Shown: piece by piece, positions 26,592-36,651 of the stretch
How the letters are laid out: each line of letters begins with the position of its first letter
Numbering within the stretch: position 1 is the first letter of the stretch
NCBI RefSeq assembly: GCF_900128525.1
Contig: NZ_FQTQ01000063.1
Span: 42,100-106,099, forward strand
Direction of reading: 5' to 3'
Source of the DNA: a methanotrophic endosymbiont of Bathymodiolus puteoserpentis (Logatchev)
Lineage (GTDB): Bacteria; Pseudomonadota; Gammaproteobacteria; Methylococcales; Methylomonadaceae
Length of the DNA stretch: 64,000 nt
Made by a program: the position numbers and the translations under genes
The notes under the pieces: model-generated
Seen by the model: the letters and a program-made list of their open reading frames with translations, nothing else
What the model was told of the DNA's origin: nothing
Databases searched by the model: none

Positions 26592-28108
26592 TATAATCTA
26601 GGCAGTTGCTGATAGCTGTTCATAACGGCTTGCAAACGAGACAATAACGTTTCAGTTTGTGCTATCGCTTTATTTAAACTCGATGAGGCTAGCTTAGCAA
26701 AGTCATCTAATAGCCATAAATGTTGGCCGATAACTTGTTCAAGTGTCGCGTGCTGCTGGTGTAAATTTTGTTGTAATTGCACTATATCTTCAGCTAAGTT
26801 ACCGGTTTCTTTTAGACGTCCTTCAATAAAGGCGATACTGTGCTTTTTTGCCATCATACAAGGTTCATTCGTGTATTCTTCTATATAGCAATTTTCTGGA
26901 TCCGCGATATACTGATTGAAATGTACCCATTGGCCGTTAATATGAGTTTGCTGGTAACGATCATCAAAGAACTGGTGTTTTAATTCTTCTGGTGTATAGC
27001 CTAAACTATTATTACTTCGATCTTCTTGGTCCGGCGGCGCTAAGTAGAGAGGATCCCCGTCACGTGTTCGTTTGACTTGAGTTATTTTATCGGTACTGAT
27101 TTCCCCTTGCCGATTAATAAAAAGTAGTCGGTTCTTATTATCAACTTGTTGAACTTTGCTATCTTGGTCTTGTTGCAAAACATGCTCCCAAGTCAGGGTT
27201 AGCTTATCCAGCGTCTTTAAATTGACCGTACCATTCATGCCAACTTGCGTGTGATACCAATCAATAATTAATTGCCGTTGCTCGGGAGTTTGCCATAAGC
27301 AATGCTGTAATAAATAACAATCCCAAATAGAAACAGAGGACTGAGCATTAGTGAAAGCAGCCACTTTTAATAGCTTGATCACTTTACGCCAGCGGCGGTC
27401 AGACACATAAATCTGCTTCTGTTGCATAAAATCTCGTAAATCCGCTAAAAAGGTTAACACCTCATCCGGGAGGTTTATTTTCTCTGCCTGCGTTTGAATA
27501 TGTTTTAATTCTAGTTTAGTAAATAACTGATTATCCGCTAGCATTACGGGCTTATCTTGTAACTGTAATAGGCTAGAGAAATGTTGTGCTGAAACTGGCT
27601 CGACCTGATAACGGCACAGAAACCGGTCGTATAATGCAGCTAAACCTTCATCACTGGGTAACTCATTACTCGCAGCTATAACGGAAACGAGAGGCACTTT
27701 GACACGCGCATCTCCATTATCAAATTCACGCTCATTCAGTATCGTTAATAAGGCATTAAGAATAGCACTATTCGCTTTAAAAATTTCATCGATAAAAGCA
27801 ATACTGGCAGCGGGTAGATAACGATCTGTTAAACGTAAATAACTATCATTTTCTAAGGCTTTAATGGATAAAGGCCCAAATAATTCTTCGGGAACAGAAA
27901 ATTTAGTCAATAAACGTTCAAAGTACTCACCGTCTTTGAAGGCTAAATGTAGCTTTCTGGCAAGCACACTTTTAGCAGTACCGGGCTCACCGATCAATAA
28001 TAAATGCTCGCCCGATAAAGCCGATAATAAAGCTAAACGAATAGGTTCTTCTCTTTCGATTAAGCCTGTATTAAGTTGTTCAAGAATAGTTTGAATGCGT
28101 TGTTTCAT
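26591..28108 (-). CDS. ravA: MoxR-type AAA+ ATPase RavA
   Basis: About 505 residues from the ATG at 28108; an in-frame ATG at 28135 is also possible, and neither has a strong Shine-Dalgarno. Walker A is GEPGTAKS, Walker B SIAFIDEIFKAN, sensor 1 VIAASNE, and the arginine finger region is in RFLCRY. The C-terminal part matches the RavA extension by length and by position before viaA. RavA forms hexamers and works with ViaA on respiratory complexes. The assignment rests on the paired architecture. Confidence 0.87.
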   Translation of the reverse strand: MKQRIQTILEQLNTGLIEREEPIRLALLSALSGEHLLLIGEPGTAKSVLARKLHLAFKDGEYFERLLTKFSVPEELFGPLSIKALENDSYLRLTDRYLPAASIAFIDEIFKANSAILNALLTILNEREFDNGDARVKVPLVSVIAASNELPSDEGLAALYDRFLCRYQVEPVSAQHFSSLLQLQDKPVMLADNQLFTKLELKHIQTQAEKINLPDEVLTFLADLRDFMQQKQIYVSDRRWRKVIKLLKVAAFTNAQSSVSIWDCYLLQHCLWQTPEQRQLIIDWYHTQVGMNGTVNLKTLDKLTLTWEHVLQQDQDSKVQQVDNKNRLLFINRQGEISTDKITQVKRTRDGDPLYLAPPDQEDRSNNSLGYTPEELKHQFFDDRYQQTHINGQWVHFNQYIADPENCYIEEYTNEPCMMAKKHSIAFIEGRLKETGNLAEDIVQLQQNLHQQHATLEQVIGQHLWLLDDFAKLASSSLNKAIAQTETLLSRLQAVMNSYQQLPRL

Positions 28109-28206
28109 ATGACTTAGGATAAACCTTGTTCTCATGCCCTTAGGCTATAACAGTATTTATTATGCGTAGGAATACTGTTTGTGAGGCTGAGGTTTTAGTT
28201 TGATTG

Positions 28207-28225
28207 CCCCACGGAGGCCGTGGGG
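28207..28225. repeat. Small GC hairpin downstream of the anchor-subunit gene
   Basis: CCCCACGG and CCGTGGGG flank a 3-nt loop. The hairpin lies between the DmsBC-type fusion and ravA, next to a G11 tract. No U-tract follows, so its role as a terminator is doubtful. Confidence 0.5.
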
Positions 28226-28233
28226 CTAGAAGA

Positions 28234-28244
28234 GGGGGGGGGGG
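28234..28244. repeat. Homopolymeric G11 tract
   Basis: Eleven G on the plus strand, directly after the stop codon of the fusion gene (C11 on its sense strand). It cannot alter that protein unless the stop is bypassed. Confidence 0.9.
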
Positions 28245-30182
28245 TTATTTCTTGCCAAAAATCCACTTAACATGCTCAAGCATATCATGCAGTGAGTTTT
28301 CTTTAATAGTTTGTATAAGTTCATCGACTTTAAAGGCGTGATGCCGCTCATAAACAACACCAACTTGTGGAGATTCGGCTAAACCTGTTTCACGAGCATG
28401 ATCGACAAAGCCATCATTTTTCCAGAAAAAAGCGCCTGGCATCGTGGTTGGAATAACCAGTACAAAAAATAATGAACGCCCAAAAGCAGACATAATTATC
28501 ATACTGACCGTTAATAAACTCGCTGCAATCAGCCCCAACATGCCAGATAAACCGGTTATTATAATGACACCAGCTAACACGATGCTAAAGGCCAATAAAG
28601 CATTACGTAATAGGTAAGATTTACCATATTGTGTTGTTTGACGGTAATAAGATACGGCACCTTCATTATCAATAGCGCTCATATCACGGGCGTGCACTAT
28701 ATGACCAATAGCCTCAATAGTAAGACCTAGGGTCATTAACATCGCCAATGATGGAATCAATTCAGATAATGCTGATAAAGGTAGCATCACTAAACTGACT
28801 ATGGCAATGATTAATGCCCCTAAACTCAACATAGAACCGACAAAAGCAGTCCCCGTTTGTAAATGATCCCAAAAAGGACGGGCGGGAATACGGTAAAGTT
28901 TGTACATAAAGAATAAGCCAATCGGACCACTGATCACCGCTAAATAAGCAAAGATATCGGCGAAAAAACTCATAAAGGTATTATCAAAAAAAGCAAAAAA
29001 GACATAACCAAGCAGCCCCGTGTAAAACATGGAAACGCCTGCTATTTCACGACTAACAGGTGATAATCTCAAGTTATTAAAACCCCGATAAAAACGATGC
29101 GGTTTACCTAGGTGCATATTCAATTTATACAAGCCAATGGTGCTTAGAACAAAAATTGTCACAACCAGACTCATATGTAAGTTGTATTCTTGTAATAAGT
29201 CAAAACCTGCTAAGCCAAACAACGGCCCTAATATAAGCATTAAAAAAGCACCTACGGTCGCTTGAGTAAACAGGGTGAAAATGACGTGAGCACTTTCATG
29301 ACTGGTTAACAGGTGGCGCAAATTCCAGTGTTTTTTCTGGCCCATTTTTTCGTCAACAACAGGCTTATATTTTCCTTCTTTATCATCTTTATGATATTTC
29401 AGTGGCATTGAATCAGGACGTGTCATTTCACGATGATTCTGCTTTTTTTGCTGAAAACGAATATTCGGGTGGGTAATATCGGTAGTCGGAAAACCAGGAA
29501 TTTCTGTAATGGCCTGATCGCGTTTTTCAGGGATGTTTTCAATCACTCCAAAATCCAGTGCATTGCCTAAACAAGCTGCTACACATGAAGGTTTTAAACC
29601 AACTTCTAAGCGGTCAACACACATATTACATTTACTTACTTCACCTTTTACTGGATCAAGTTGTGGTGCGTTATAGGGACAAACCCAAGTACAATAACCA
29701 CAACCAAAACAAATATCAGGGTCTTGCAAAACTGCACCGTATTCGGTGAATTTAGTATATGCACGTGTTGGACAACCTGTTAAACAAACCGGATCATCAC
29801 AGTGATTACAGGCCATAGAGATATTCAGACGCTGGTAATCAGGGTAGGTTCCCCCTTCGACATAACCAACCGAACGAAAGGCGATATGTGCAGGGTTATC
29901 ATTTTTCTCACTACAGGCTGCCTCACAGGCATGACAGCCTATACAGTTATCTGCATTAAGAAAAAAGCCATGCTGTTTATTGCGATTAGGGTTGTCGCCT
30001 ATGCCATCATCACCATTGATATTGAGGCTTTTATTTCTGCGCTCATCCCCTTCTTGGGTTAGCTCAATATCTTTACCATAACGATTTTTTTCTTTGGTTT
30101 CTTTATCCCAAAGGTAGGCATATTCCGGTTCGTCACTTCTTACTTTTATCATAATATTTTTTTGACTGTTTTCGTTTCTCAC
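28245..30182 (-). CDS. Fused four-cluster ferredoxin and DmsC-type membrane anchor
   Basis: 645 residues (GTG start; an ATG ten codons in is also possible). Residues ~75-230 hold four cysteine groups of a DmsB-type [4Fe-4S] subunit: CIGCHACEAAC (80-90), CNHCDDPVCLTGC, CFGCGYCTWVC, and CNMC with CVAAC. Residues ~290-600 contain eight to ten transmembrane helices resembling the DmsC/NrfD-type quinol-oxidising anchor. No Tat signal is present, so the clusters face the cytoplasm. Lying downstream of the nitrate reductase gene, it probably passes electrons from quinol to it. B and C subunits are usually separate genes. Confidence 0.82.
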   Translation of the reverse strand: MRNENSQKNIMIKVRSDEPEYAYLWDKETKEKNRYGKDIELTQEGDERRNKSLNINGDDGIGDNPNRNKQHGFFLNADNCIGCHACEAACSEKNDNPAHIAFRSVGYVEGGTYPDYQRLNISMACNHCDDPVCLTGCPTRAYTKFTEYGAVLQDPDICFGCGYCTWVCPYNAPQLDPVKGEVSKCNMCVDRLEVGLKPSCVAACLGNALDFGVIENIPEKRDQAITEIPGFPTTDITHPNIRFQQKKQNHREMTRPDSMPLKYHKDDKEGKYKPVVDEKMGQKKHWNLRHLLTSHESAHVIFTLFTQATVGAFLMLILGPLFGLAGFDLLQEYNLHMSLVVTIFVLSTIGLYKLNMHLGKPHRFYRGFNNLRLSPVSREIAGVSMFYTGLLGYVFFAFFDNTFMSFFADIFAYLAVISGPIGLFFMYKLYRIPARPFWDHLQTGTAFVGSMLSLGALIIAIVSLVMLPLSALSELIPSLAMLMTLGLTIEAIGHIVHARDMSAIDNEGAVSYYRQTTQYGKSYLLRNALLAFSIVLAGVIIITGLSGMLGLIAASLLTVSMIIMSAFGRSLFFVLVIPTTMPGAFFWKNDGFVDHARETGLAESPQVGVVYERHHAFKVDELIQTIKENSLHDMLEHVKWIFGKK

Positions 30183-30203
30183 GTGGAGAGACTGTAAAAG
30201 AAG

Positions 30204-30325
30204 GTAGGTTGGATGAGCTTATCTAGCATAGTGCAGATAACGTAATCCGATATTTTTATCGGTGCTGCCCCGCGTTGGATTACATTTTTTTATTGCGTAG
30301 CATTTAAAAAACTTACCTAACCTAC
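30204..30325. repeat. Nested inverted-repeat intergenic element
   Basis: The ends GTAGGTT and AACCTAC are complementary. Inside are TTATC/GATAA, GTAATCC/GGATTAC and CCGAT/ATCGG pairs. This GTAGGTTGG-type arrangement resembles the structured repeats common between genes in gammaproteobacteria. It lies between the reductase gene and its presumed electron-donor gene. Confidence 0.6.
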
Positions 30326-30352
30326 GATGTAACACTTTGGTTTATCATTATT

Positions 30353-30373
30353 ACTTAACTTAATGGTAGTGCT
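30353..30373. repeat. Solitary MITE terminal repeat
   Basis: CTTAACTTAATGGTAGTG closely matches the terminal inverted repeat of the element at 51805-51929 (one difference). No partner repeat is found on the other side, so it is probably the remnant of an element. Confidence 0.5.
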
Positions 30374-30418
30374 GCCAAGCATGAAAACCAGAAAGAAAAG
30401 ATACAAAAACAGATAAAA

Positions 30419-32620
30419 CTAAAAACTGCGTGATTCTTTGTTGATCTTGGCTGCCTCTTCCTGATTGATATGTTCAATACGTACAGCAGACTGTTTAAAG
30501 GCAGGTTGGCGCGAATGAGGGTCTAACAGCCCTAGTGTTAAACGATTCACACAGTCAAAAAAGTGGAATGGAATAAACACCATATTATTCGGTACTCGAT
30601 GCGTTAGCATTACCATAACTACCGCATCACTACGCCGCGAAACGACGCGCACATAAGTCTGGTGTAAAATGCCCATTTCAGCTGCCACATCAGGATTCAT
30701 TTCCATAAACGGAGTAGGGCTGTATTTGTTGTTATTGCCGATTTTTCCAGTACGGGTGCGGGTATGAAAATGCTCGACCAAACGGCCTGAATTTAGCCAG
30801 AAAGGGTATTGCTCATCCGGGACTTCATTATTATCAATAAATGGCAGAGGAATGAGTTTGGCCATACCATCTGCAAAACGAAAAGTACCCGATTCCGTAT
30901 ACAATCGCTTTCCGCCTTTCGGTGGCTCTTCACCATTTTTTGCTTGTGCTTCGGTGTAAGGCCATTGAATGCCTCGATTTTTCTCAATTAAATCGTGTGT
31001 CATACCCGATATATCGACTAAGCGACCTTTAGATAAATGACGCATTTCGTCAAAGACTTCAGCTGGCTTATCAGGGAAGTTCATTTTCTCTGATTGCTCA
31101 AATTGTTTGGCAATTTCATTAAAAATATGTAGATCCGTTTTGGTGTTTTCGTAAGGCTCTTTAACCTTTCGAACAATATTGACTCGCCTTTCAGTATTGG
31201 TAAAACAGCCTTCTTTTTCCGCCCAAATAGCAGCGGGTAAAAATATATGGGCATATTCGGTCGTTTCTACATCAAGATAAGAATCCTGAACGATGAGACA
31301 TTCCAGTTTTTCCAATGTTTTGCGAATACGTGCGGTATTAGGCATCGAGGTCATCGGATTCGTACCAACTAACCACAAGCCTTTAATTTCACCGGTTTCA
31401 ATGGCAGGAAAAATATCTGTTTGCGCCATACCGCGTTGCTTAGGGAAAAATTCAGGGTCAACATTCCAGAATTTACCGATCTCTTCACGATCAGCTTTAT
31501 TCTCCAGCGCACGATAAGCAGGTAAACCCGAACAAGAAGACCATTCTCTTGTCCCCATGGCATTACATTGACCGGTAATGGATAAACTTGTGCCACCTTT
31601 TTTACCGATATTACCGGTCAGCAGGCTTAAGTTGTTTAAACCCACGACACCATCAGAGCCGTGGGTACTTTGATTAATACCCATAGTCCAGATATTCATT
31701 GCCGCACCTGCCTTAGCGTAAAGCCTAGCAACATGACGAATAGTATCTTCATCAATACCACAAATTTTTGCTGCACTGGTAGGATCGTATTTCTGAACTT
31801 CTTTTTCTAGCTGTTCGAAGCCATTAGTGTTTGCTTCTATGTATTCTCTATCTTCCAGTCCTTCTGCAAGAATTACATGCATTAAGGCATTTTGTAAAAC
31901 CACATCAGTGCCTGGAGTAATTGCTAAATGCATATCTGCATTTTGTGCCAGCATAGTGACTCGGGGATCTACGACAATCAACGGAAAAGGGCGCTTTTCT
32001 TGTGCTTCCTTCATACGCCAGTAAATAATTGGGTGTTGCTCAGGCAAATTTGACCCCCAGGCAATTAAACATTCTGTGTGTTCAAAATCTTCATAACACC
32101 CAGGCGGACCATCAGACCCAAAGGAACGCTTATAACCCGATACCGCAGATGCCATACATAAGGTGGTATTACCATCATAGTTATTAGTACCAATAACACC
32201 TCGCGCTAACTTACCTAAAGTGTAAAAACCTTCGGTTAAAATCTGACCTGTGGAAACAATTGCAAAGGCATCACGCCCGTAAGTAGATTGAATGCGTTTT
32301 ATTTCAGAGGCCATTTGAGCAGTTGCTTCATCCCAGTCAGAATTCTGCCAAGGTTCATGAAAATCACTGCGGATAAGTGGCGTTTTACCTCGTCCAGCAG
32401 ACTCGAATAACTCATGTTCAAAAATACCTTTTAAACATAATTTACCTTGATTAACATCTGCGCCACCGACGCCGCGCGAAGAAACTGGAATGCCTTCTTT
32501 ATTTGTACCGATTTCAATGGAGCAGCCAGTAGAACAGTAGCCACAAGTTGAATAAGTCCATTTTTCAATCTTTTTATCGGCAATAGTAATAGGATTTTTT
32601 TTGTTACGACCAAATAGCAT
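30419..32620 (-). CDS. nasA: Assimilatory nitrate reductase catalytic subunit
   Basis: A 733-residue molybdopterin oxidoreductase. The N-terminal [4Fe-4S] site is CGYCSTGC plus KLCLKG; TTLCMASAV places a cysteine at the molybdenum-ligand position as in Nas/Nap enzymes; the C-terminal molydopterin-dinucleotide domain has HFHTRTRTGK. There is no Tat signal, so it is cytoplasmic, and no C-terminal [2Fe-2S] domain as in longer NasA proteins. The cluster with nirB, nirD and a nitrate transporter supports nitrate-to-nitrite reduction for assimilation. The electron donor may be the iron-sulfur/anchor fusion encoded next. Confidence 0.87.
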   Translation of the reverse strand: MLFGRNKKNPITIADKKIEKWTYSTCGYCSTGCSIEIGTNKEGIPVSSRGVGGADVNQGKLCLKGIFEHELFESAGRGKTPLIRSDFHEPWQNSDWDEATAQMASEIKRIQSTYGRDAFAIVSTGQILTEGFYTLGKLARGVIGTNNYDGNTTLCMASAVSGYKRSFGSDGPPGCYEDFEHTECLIAWGSNLPEQHPIIYWRMKEAQEKRPFPLIVVDPRVTMLAQNADMHLAITPGTDVVLQNALMHVILAEGLEDREYIEANTNGFEQLEKEVQKYDPTSAAKICGIDEDTIRHVARLYAKAGAAMNIWTMGINQSTHGSDGVVGLNNLSLLTGNIGKKGGTSLSITGQCNAMGTREWSSCSGLPAYRALENKADREEIGKFWNVDPEFFPKQRGMAQTDIFPAIETGEIKGLWLVGTNPMTSMPNTARIRKTLEKLECLIVQDSYLDVETTEYAHIFLPAAIWAEKEGCFTNTERRVNIVRKVKEPYENTKTDLHIFNEIAKQFEQSEKMNFPDKPAEVFDEMRHLSKGRLVDISGMTHDLIEKNRGIQWPYTEAQAKNGEEPPKGGKRLYTESGTFRFADGMAKLIPLPFIDNNEVPDEQYPFWLNSGRLVEHFHTRTRTGKIGNNNKYSPTPFMEMNPDVAAEMGILHQTYVRVVSRRSDAVVMVMLTHRVPNNMVFIPFHFFDCVNRLTLGLLDPHSRQPAFKQSAVRIEHINQEEAAKINKESRSF

Positions 32621-32815
32621 AATTTTTCAACGATTTTTATATTTAAGTTAAGCAAATTGCTGGAGGATGTGCTGAGGCACGAAGTATATCGTCAGTTATC
32701 TATCGATAGTAAGAGGACTGAATGATGACTTCGCACTTGTTATTACGCTTTGAATATAAATAAAAATTCTGCGTCATAAGGTATAAGTTATTGCATTCCC
32801 ATTCCTAAATAAAAA

Positions 32816-33736
32816 TTAGCTTTGCGGAATAAAGATAGTTCCTTCAGCAACCATTACTGCTTCGCCACCAACACGTAAATTTAATGTATCTTCTCCTTTG
32901 TGATCCATTTCTAGGTTTAAAATACTACGGCGCATTTTGTCATCACCTCGCTGTACTGCAAATGTATAAGTTCCTTTTTGCATGTGCTCGAAAGAGCATA
33001 AATAGGCGGCTAACGCGGGTATTGCCGAACCTACTGGAGGATCTTCATGAGCACCAATATTTGGCCCAACTAGACGCGCAGCAAAATCTGAGTCTTGGTA
33101 GGGGGTTTTGGGGGAGACAATTAAAATTTCTTGTGCTGCTGTTTGTGGCGCGATAGATTGGCTCCACGCAGCAAAGTTAAACGTTGCATTACGTACTGTT
33201 TCATAATAATAAACAGGCACAATTAAATAAGGAACATCACAAGAAACAAGGCGTGCTGCATATTTTTTTGTATCTATATGCGCTTGATTTATCCCTAAGA
33301 AACTAGCAATTTCATTTTCGCTAGGTGCGTAATAATCCACAACAGGGGAGACTGTGCGTGCAAACTGAATAAAGTTTTGCTTATCTTCAGAGTGACTGAT
33401 GCTAGCCTGAATTTCTCCGGTGTTTTGTTCGAAAACAACCGCTGTGTGTGCCTCACCAGCCGGAAGCTTACCGCAGGCTGCTAAAATATACCCAGCTGCA
33501 ATAATTGTTTGACCTGCAAAATCTACTTCACCTCGGGGGGTGAATATTTTCATGGTGTAGTGATTCTCTACACCCTTTTTGTGGGTCAAGAAAACGGTTT
33601 CTGATAAGTTTAATTCACGGGCTACTAATCCCATTTGTGTGAGATTTAACCCTTCAGCATTAGGGAAAACTGCAATTTGCGCACCGCTAAAAACCTGATT
33701 AGTAAAAACATCGGCAATATAATAAGTATAATTCAT
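32816..33736 (-). CDS. PhzF-family isomerase-like protein
   Basis: A 306-residue protein of the phenazine-biosynthesis PhzF/diaminopimelate-epimerase fold. Seen are YIADVFTNQVFSGAQIAVFP at the start, LNLSETVFL with the conserved glutamate, FTPRGEVDFAGQ, and GAHEDPPVGSA near the C-terminus. It lies between nirD and nasA on the same strand, 5 bp from nirD and so surely co-transcribed. A role in nitrate assimilation is not known for this family; it may be a metabolic passenger. Confidence 0.87.
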   Translation of the reverse strand: MNYTYYIADVFTNQVFSGAQIAVFPNAEGLNLTQMGLVARELNLSETVFLTHKKGVENHYTMKIFTPRGEVDFAGQTIIAAGYILAACGKLPAGEAHTAVVFEQNTGEIQASISHSEDKQNFIQFARTVSPVVDYYAPSENEIASFLGINQAHIDTKKYAARLVSCDVPYLIVPVYYYETVRNATFNFAAWSQSIAPQTAAQEILIVSPKTPYQDSDFAARLVGPNIGAHEDPPVGSAIPALAAYLCSFEHMQKGTYTFAVQRGDDKMRRSILNLEMDHKGEDTLNLRVGGEAVMVAEGTIFIPQS

Positions 33737-33740
33737 TCTG

Positions 33741-34073
33741 TTATTCCTCTAGACTGACTGCTACGCGGTTATCTTTAATACGGGCTGCATAGACAGGTAT
33801 ACAGACGTTTTCATCTTCAAAACATTTGCCAGTTAGTAAACTGAAATGCTGTTTATAGAGAGGTGAAGAAACCATCGGTTCGCCTTTAATATCACCTAAT
33901 AAGCCACGTGATAATACGTGAACTTTGCCAAAAGGATCATAATTACTTATTGCAAATACGGCATTGTCTTTTGGCATATAAAAAATTGCCACTTGTTTAT
34001 CTTCAACCAAGGCGCAAACTCCCGAATCCGCTGGTAGGTCAGTGACTGCGCAAATATCCACCCATTTACTCAT
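33741..34073 (-). CDS. nirD: Nitrite reductase small subunit
   Basis: A 110-residue Rieske-fold protein without the cysteine and histidine cluster ligands, as is normal for NirD. It overlaps the nirB stop by one base. NirD assists the siroheme-containing NirB in reducing nitrite to ammonium with NADH. Confidence 0.92.
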   Translation of the reverse strand: MSKWVDICAVTDLPADSGVCALVEDKQVAIFYMPKDNAVFAISNYDPFGKVHVLSRGLLGDIKGEPMVSSPLYKQHFSLLTGKCFEDENVCIPVYAARIKDNRVAVSLEE

Positions 34074-36610
34074 TATACCTCCTCCACTAAGGCAAAATGC
34101 TGCCGTTCATCTTCATTAGCAGGACGAATTTGTCCTCGCTCTTCAACAAAAATAATATTTTCATCTGTTTTATCACTATTAATAAAGTGACGAAAACGCT
34201 TTAACTTACTTTCATCTTCAATTGTTGTTTTCCATTCGCATTGATAGGTATCTACGACATGTTGCATTTGTTCTTCTAAATCAGCGCAAATATTCAACTT
34301 GTCATCAATTACAACTGATTTCAGGTAATCTAAGCCACCCTCCATATTTTCCATCCATACGGAAGTACGCTGTAAGCGGTCAGCCGTTCGTGTATAAAAG
34401 ATTAATACACGATCAATATATTTAATTAATGTTTCTTTATCTAAATCTGTAGCAAATAAATCACCATGGCGAGGTTTCATACCACCATTACCACAAACAT
34501 AGAGATTCCAGCCGCCTTCGGTCGCAATCACACCGATGTCTTTACTTTGTGCTTCAGCACACTCGCGCGTACAGCCCGATACAGCAAATTTAATTTTGTG
34601 CGGTGAGCGTAGCCCTTTATAACGATTTTCTAGTTCAACCGCTAACCCAACGCTGTCATCAACACCAAATCGACACCAAGTACTACCAACACAAGATTTA
34701 ACGGTTCTTAAAGATTTTCCATAAGCATGACCTGACTCAAAACCCGCATCAATCAACTCTTTCCAGATAAGCGGTAATTGATCAACTCGAGCACCAAATA
34801 AATCGACTCGTTGTCCTCCAGTTACTTTGGTATACAGTTTATATTTTTTCGCTATTTTACCAATAGCGATCAAGCCATCAGGTGTCACTTCGCCGCCTGT
34901 CATCCGTGGTACGACTGAATAAGTCCCGTCTTTTTGCATATTGGCTAAAAAGGTATCATTGGTATCTTGCTGGCTGAGGTGTTCAGGCTGCAAAATATAA
35001 TCATTCCAGTAGGAAGCTAATATAGAGCCAATGGCTTGGCGGCAAACTTCGCAACCTCGGCCTTTACCGTATTTTTCTAATAATTCATTAAATGATTTAA
35101 TTTTATTAACCATAATCAGGTTATATAAATCCTGGCGCGTATAAGCGAAATGCTCACAGATATCCGTATTTACTTCAAAACCTGATTTTTCTAATTCACA
35201 ATCGAGTACAGATTTTAATAATGCAGCACACCCGCCACAACCTGTAGCAGCTTTCGTGCTATCTTTTAATTCAGCCATGGTATGGCAGCCACTTTCTACT
35301 GCTGAACAAATCTGCCCTTTAGTAACATCAAAGCATGAACAAATTTGCGCAGACTCTGGTAGCGCATCAGGGCCTAAGCCAACAGATTCATCAGATCGAG
35401 CTGGTAAGATTAAGCTATCCGGGTGTTCAGGTAGTTCGATGCCATTAAGATAGTATTGCGATAAAGTGCCATAACCTGAGGCATCACCGACGAGTACTGC
35501 ACCCAGTAATTTTTTCTTATCTGCACTCACAACTAGGCTCTTATAAATTTCATCTGCGCCATTTTGGTATTGATAAACAATGGCATTTTCTGTATTCGCA
35601 TGCGCATCACCAATACTAGCAACATCAACACCATTTAGTTTTAACTTAGTGCTCATATCCGCACCTTTAAAGCTAGCTTCCTGCCCTGATAAATCAGCTA
35701 TAACAGTACGCCCCATATTATAGCCTGGAGCCACTAAACCAAACGTTTCTCCTTTCCAGACAGCGCATTCACCAATCGCATAAATATCAGGGTCAGATGT
35801 TTTACATTGGTCATTAATAACAATTCCACCGCGCGAACCGACCTCAATGCCACTTTGACGTGCAATTTCATCGCGGGGGCGGATACCCGCAGAAAATAAA
35901 ATAATATCTGTTTCTAAGTCCGTGCCGTCAGCAAACAACATTTTGTGTTTGCATTCTGATCCATCAATAATTTTTTGCGTGTTTTTACTGGTCAATACTG
36001 AAATATTTAATGCTTCAATTTTAGCGGCCAGCATTTGTGCACCACCCGCATCAAGTTGTGCAGACATTAAACGGGGTGAAAACTGAATAACATTAGTCTT
36101 AAGGTTTAAATCTTTAAGTGCTTTTGCTGCTTCCAGCCCTAATAAGCCACCACCTACGACTGCACCAACTTTTGCATTTTTAGCGGCTGCTGTTAGCGCT
36201 TCTAAATCTTCAATCGTTCTATATACAAAACAATTTTCACGGTCATGTCCTTGGACGGGGGGGACAAAAGCATAAGATCCTGTTGCTAAGATTAATTTGT
36301 CGTAACTGATAGTGATACCTTTTTCAGATGTCACAAACTTATTGGCCGTATCAATAGCGACAGCCTTATCATTCAAGTGAATTTTTATATTATTTTTTTC
36401 AAAAAAACCTTCTGTGACCATTGATAAGTCTTCGGCTGTTTTGCCTGAGAAAAATTCTGTTAGATGCACTCGATCATAAGCAGGTCGCTGCTCTTCACAG
36501 AAAGTAACAATTTCATAATTATCACTTATATCACTAGCAACAAGGCTTTCTAGGAAGTTATGTCCTACCATGCCGTTGCCAATGACGATTAATGTTTGTT
36601 TATTGCTCAT
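34073..36610 (-). CDS. nirB: NAD(P)H-dependent nitrite reductase large subunit
   Basis: 845 residues, full length. The order is an FAD/NAD(P)-binding reductase part (VIGNGMVGHNFLE at the start, VVGGGLLGLEAAKAL near 150), two BFD-like [2Fe-2S] parts (CSCFD with CGGC; GRGCEVCRQAIGS), and the siroheme/[4Fe-4S] sulfite-nitrite reductase domain with CVGSTWC and CTREC. It reduces nitrite to ammonium in the cytoplasm. GAGG lies before the ATG, and a sigma-54 type promoter about 45-60 bp upstream suggests NtrC control. Confidence 0.96.
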   Translation of the reverse strand: MSNKQTLIVIGNGMVGHNFLESLVASDISDNYEIVTFCEEQRPAYDRVHLTEFFSGKTAEDLSMVTEGFFEKNNIKIHLNDKAVAIDTANKFVTSEKGITISYDKLILATGSYAFVPPVQGHDRENCFVYRTIEDLEALTAAAKNAKVGAVVGGGLLGLEAAKALKDLNLKTNVIQFSPRLMSAQLDAGGAQMLAAKIEALNISVLTSKNTQKIIDGSECKHKMLFADGTDLETDIILFSAGIRPRDEIARQSGIEVGSRGGIVINDQCKTSDPDIYAIGECAVWKGETFGLVAPGYNMGRTVIADLSGQEASFKGADMSTKLKLNGVDVASIGDAHANTENAIVYQYQNGADEIYKSLVVSADKKKLLGAVLVGDASGYGTLSQYYLNGIELPEHPDSLILPARSDESVGLGPDALPESAQICSCFDVTKGQICSAVESGCHTMAELKDSTKAATGCGGCAALLKSVLDCELEKSGFEVNTDICEHFAYTRQDLYNLIMVNKIKSFNELLEKYGKGRGCEVCRQAIGSILASYWNDYILQPEHLSQQDTNDTFLANMQKDGTYSVVPRMTGGEVTPDGLIAIGKIAKKYKLYTKVTGGQRVDLFGARVDQLPLIWKELIDAGFESGHAYGKSLRTVKSCVGSTWCRFGVDDSVGLAVELENRYKGLRSPHKIKFAVSGCTRECAEAQSKDIGVIATEGGWNLYVCGNGGMKPRHGDLFATDLDKETLIKYIDRVLIFYTRTADRLQRTSVWMENMEGGLDYLKSVVIDDKLNICADLEEQMQHVVDTYQCEWKTTIEDESKLKRFRHFINSDKTDENIIFVEERGQIRPANEDERQHFALVEEV

Positions 36611-36651
36611 GCCTTACCTCATGTGTGCCTTAAGTCTTGTTGCTGTTATGT

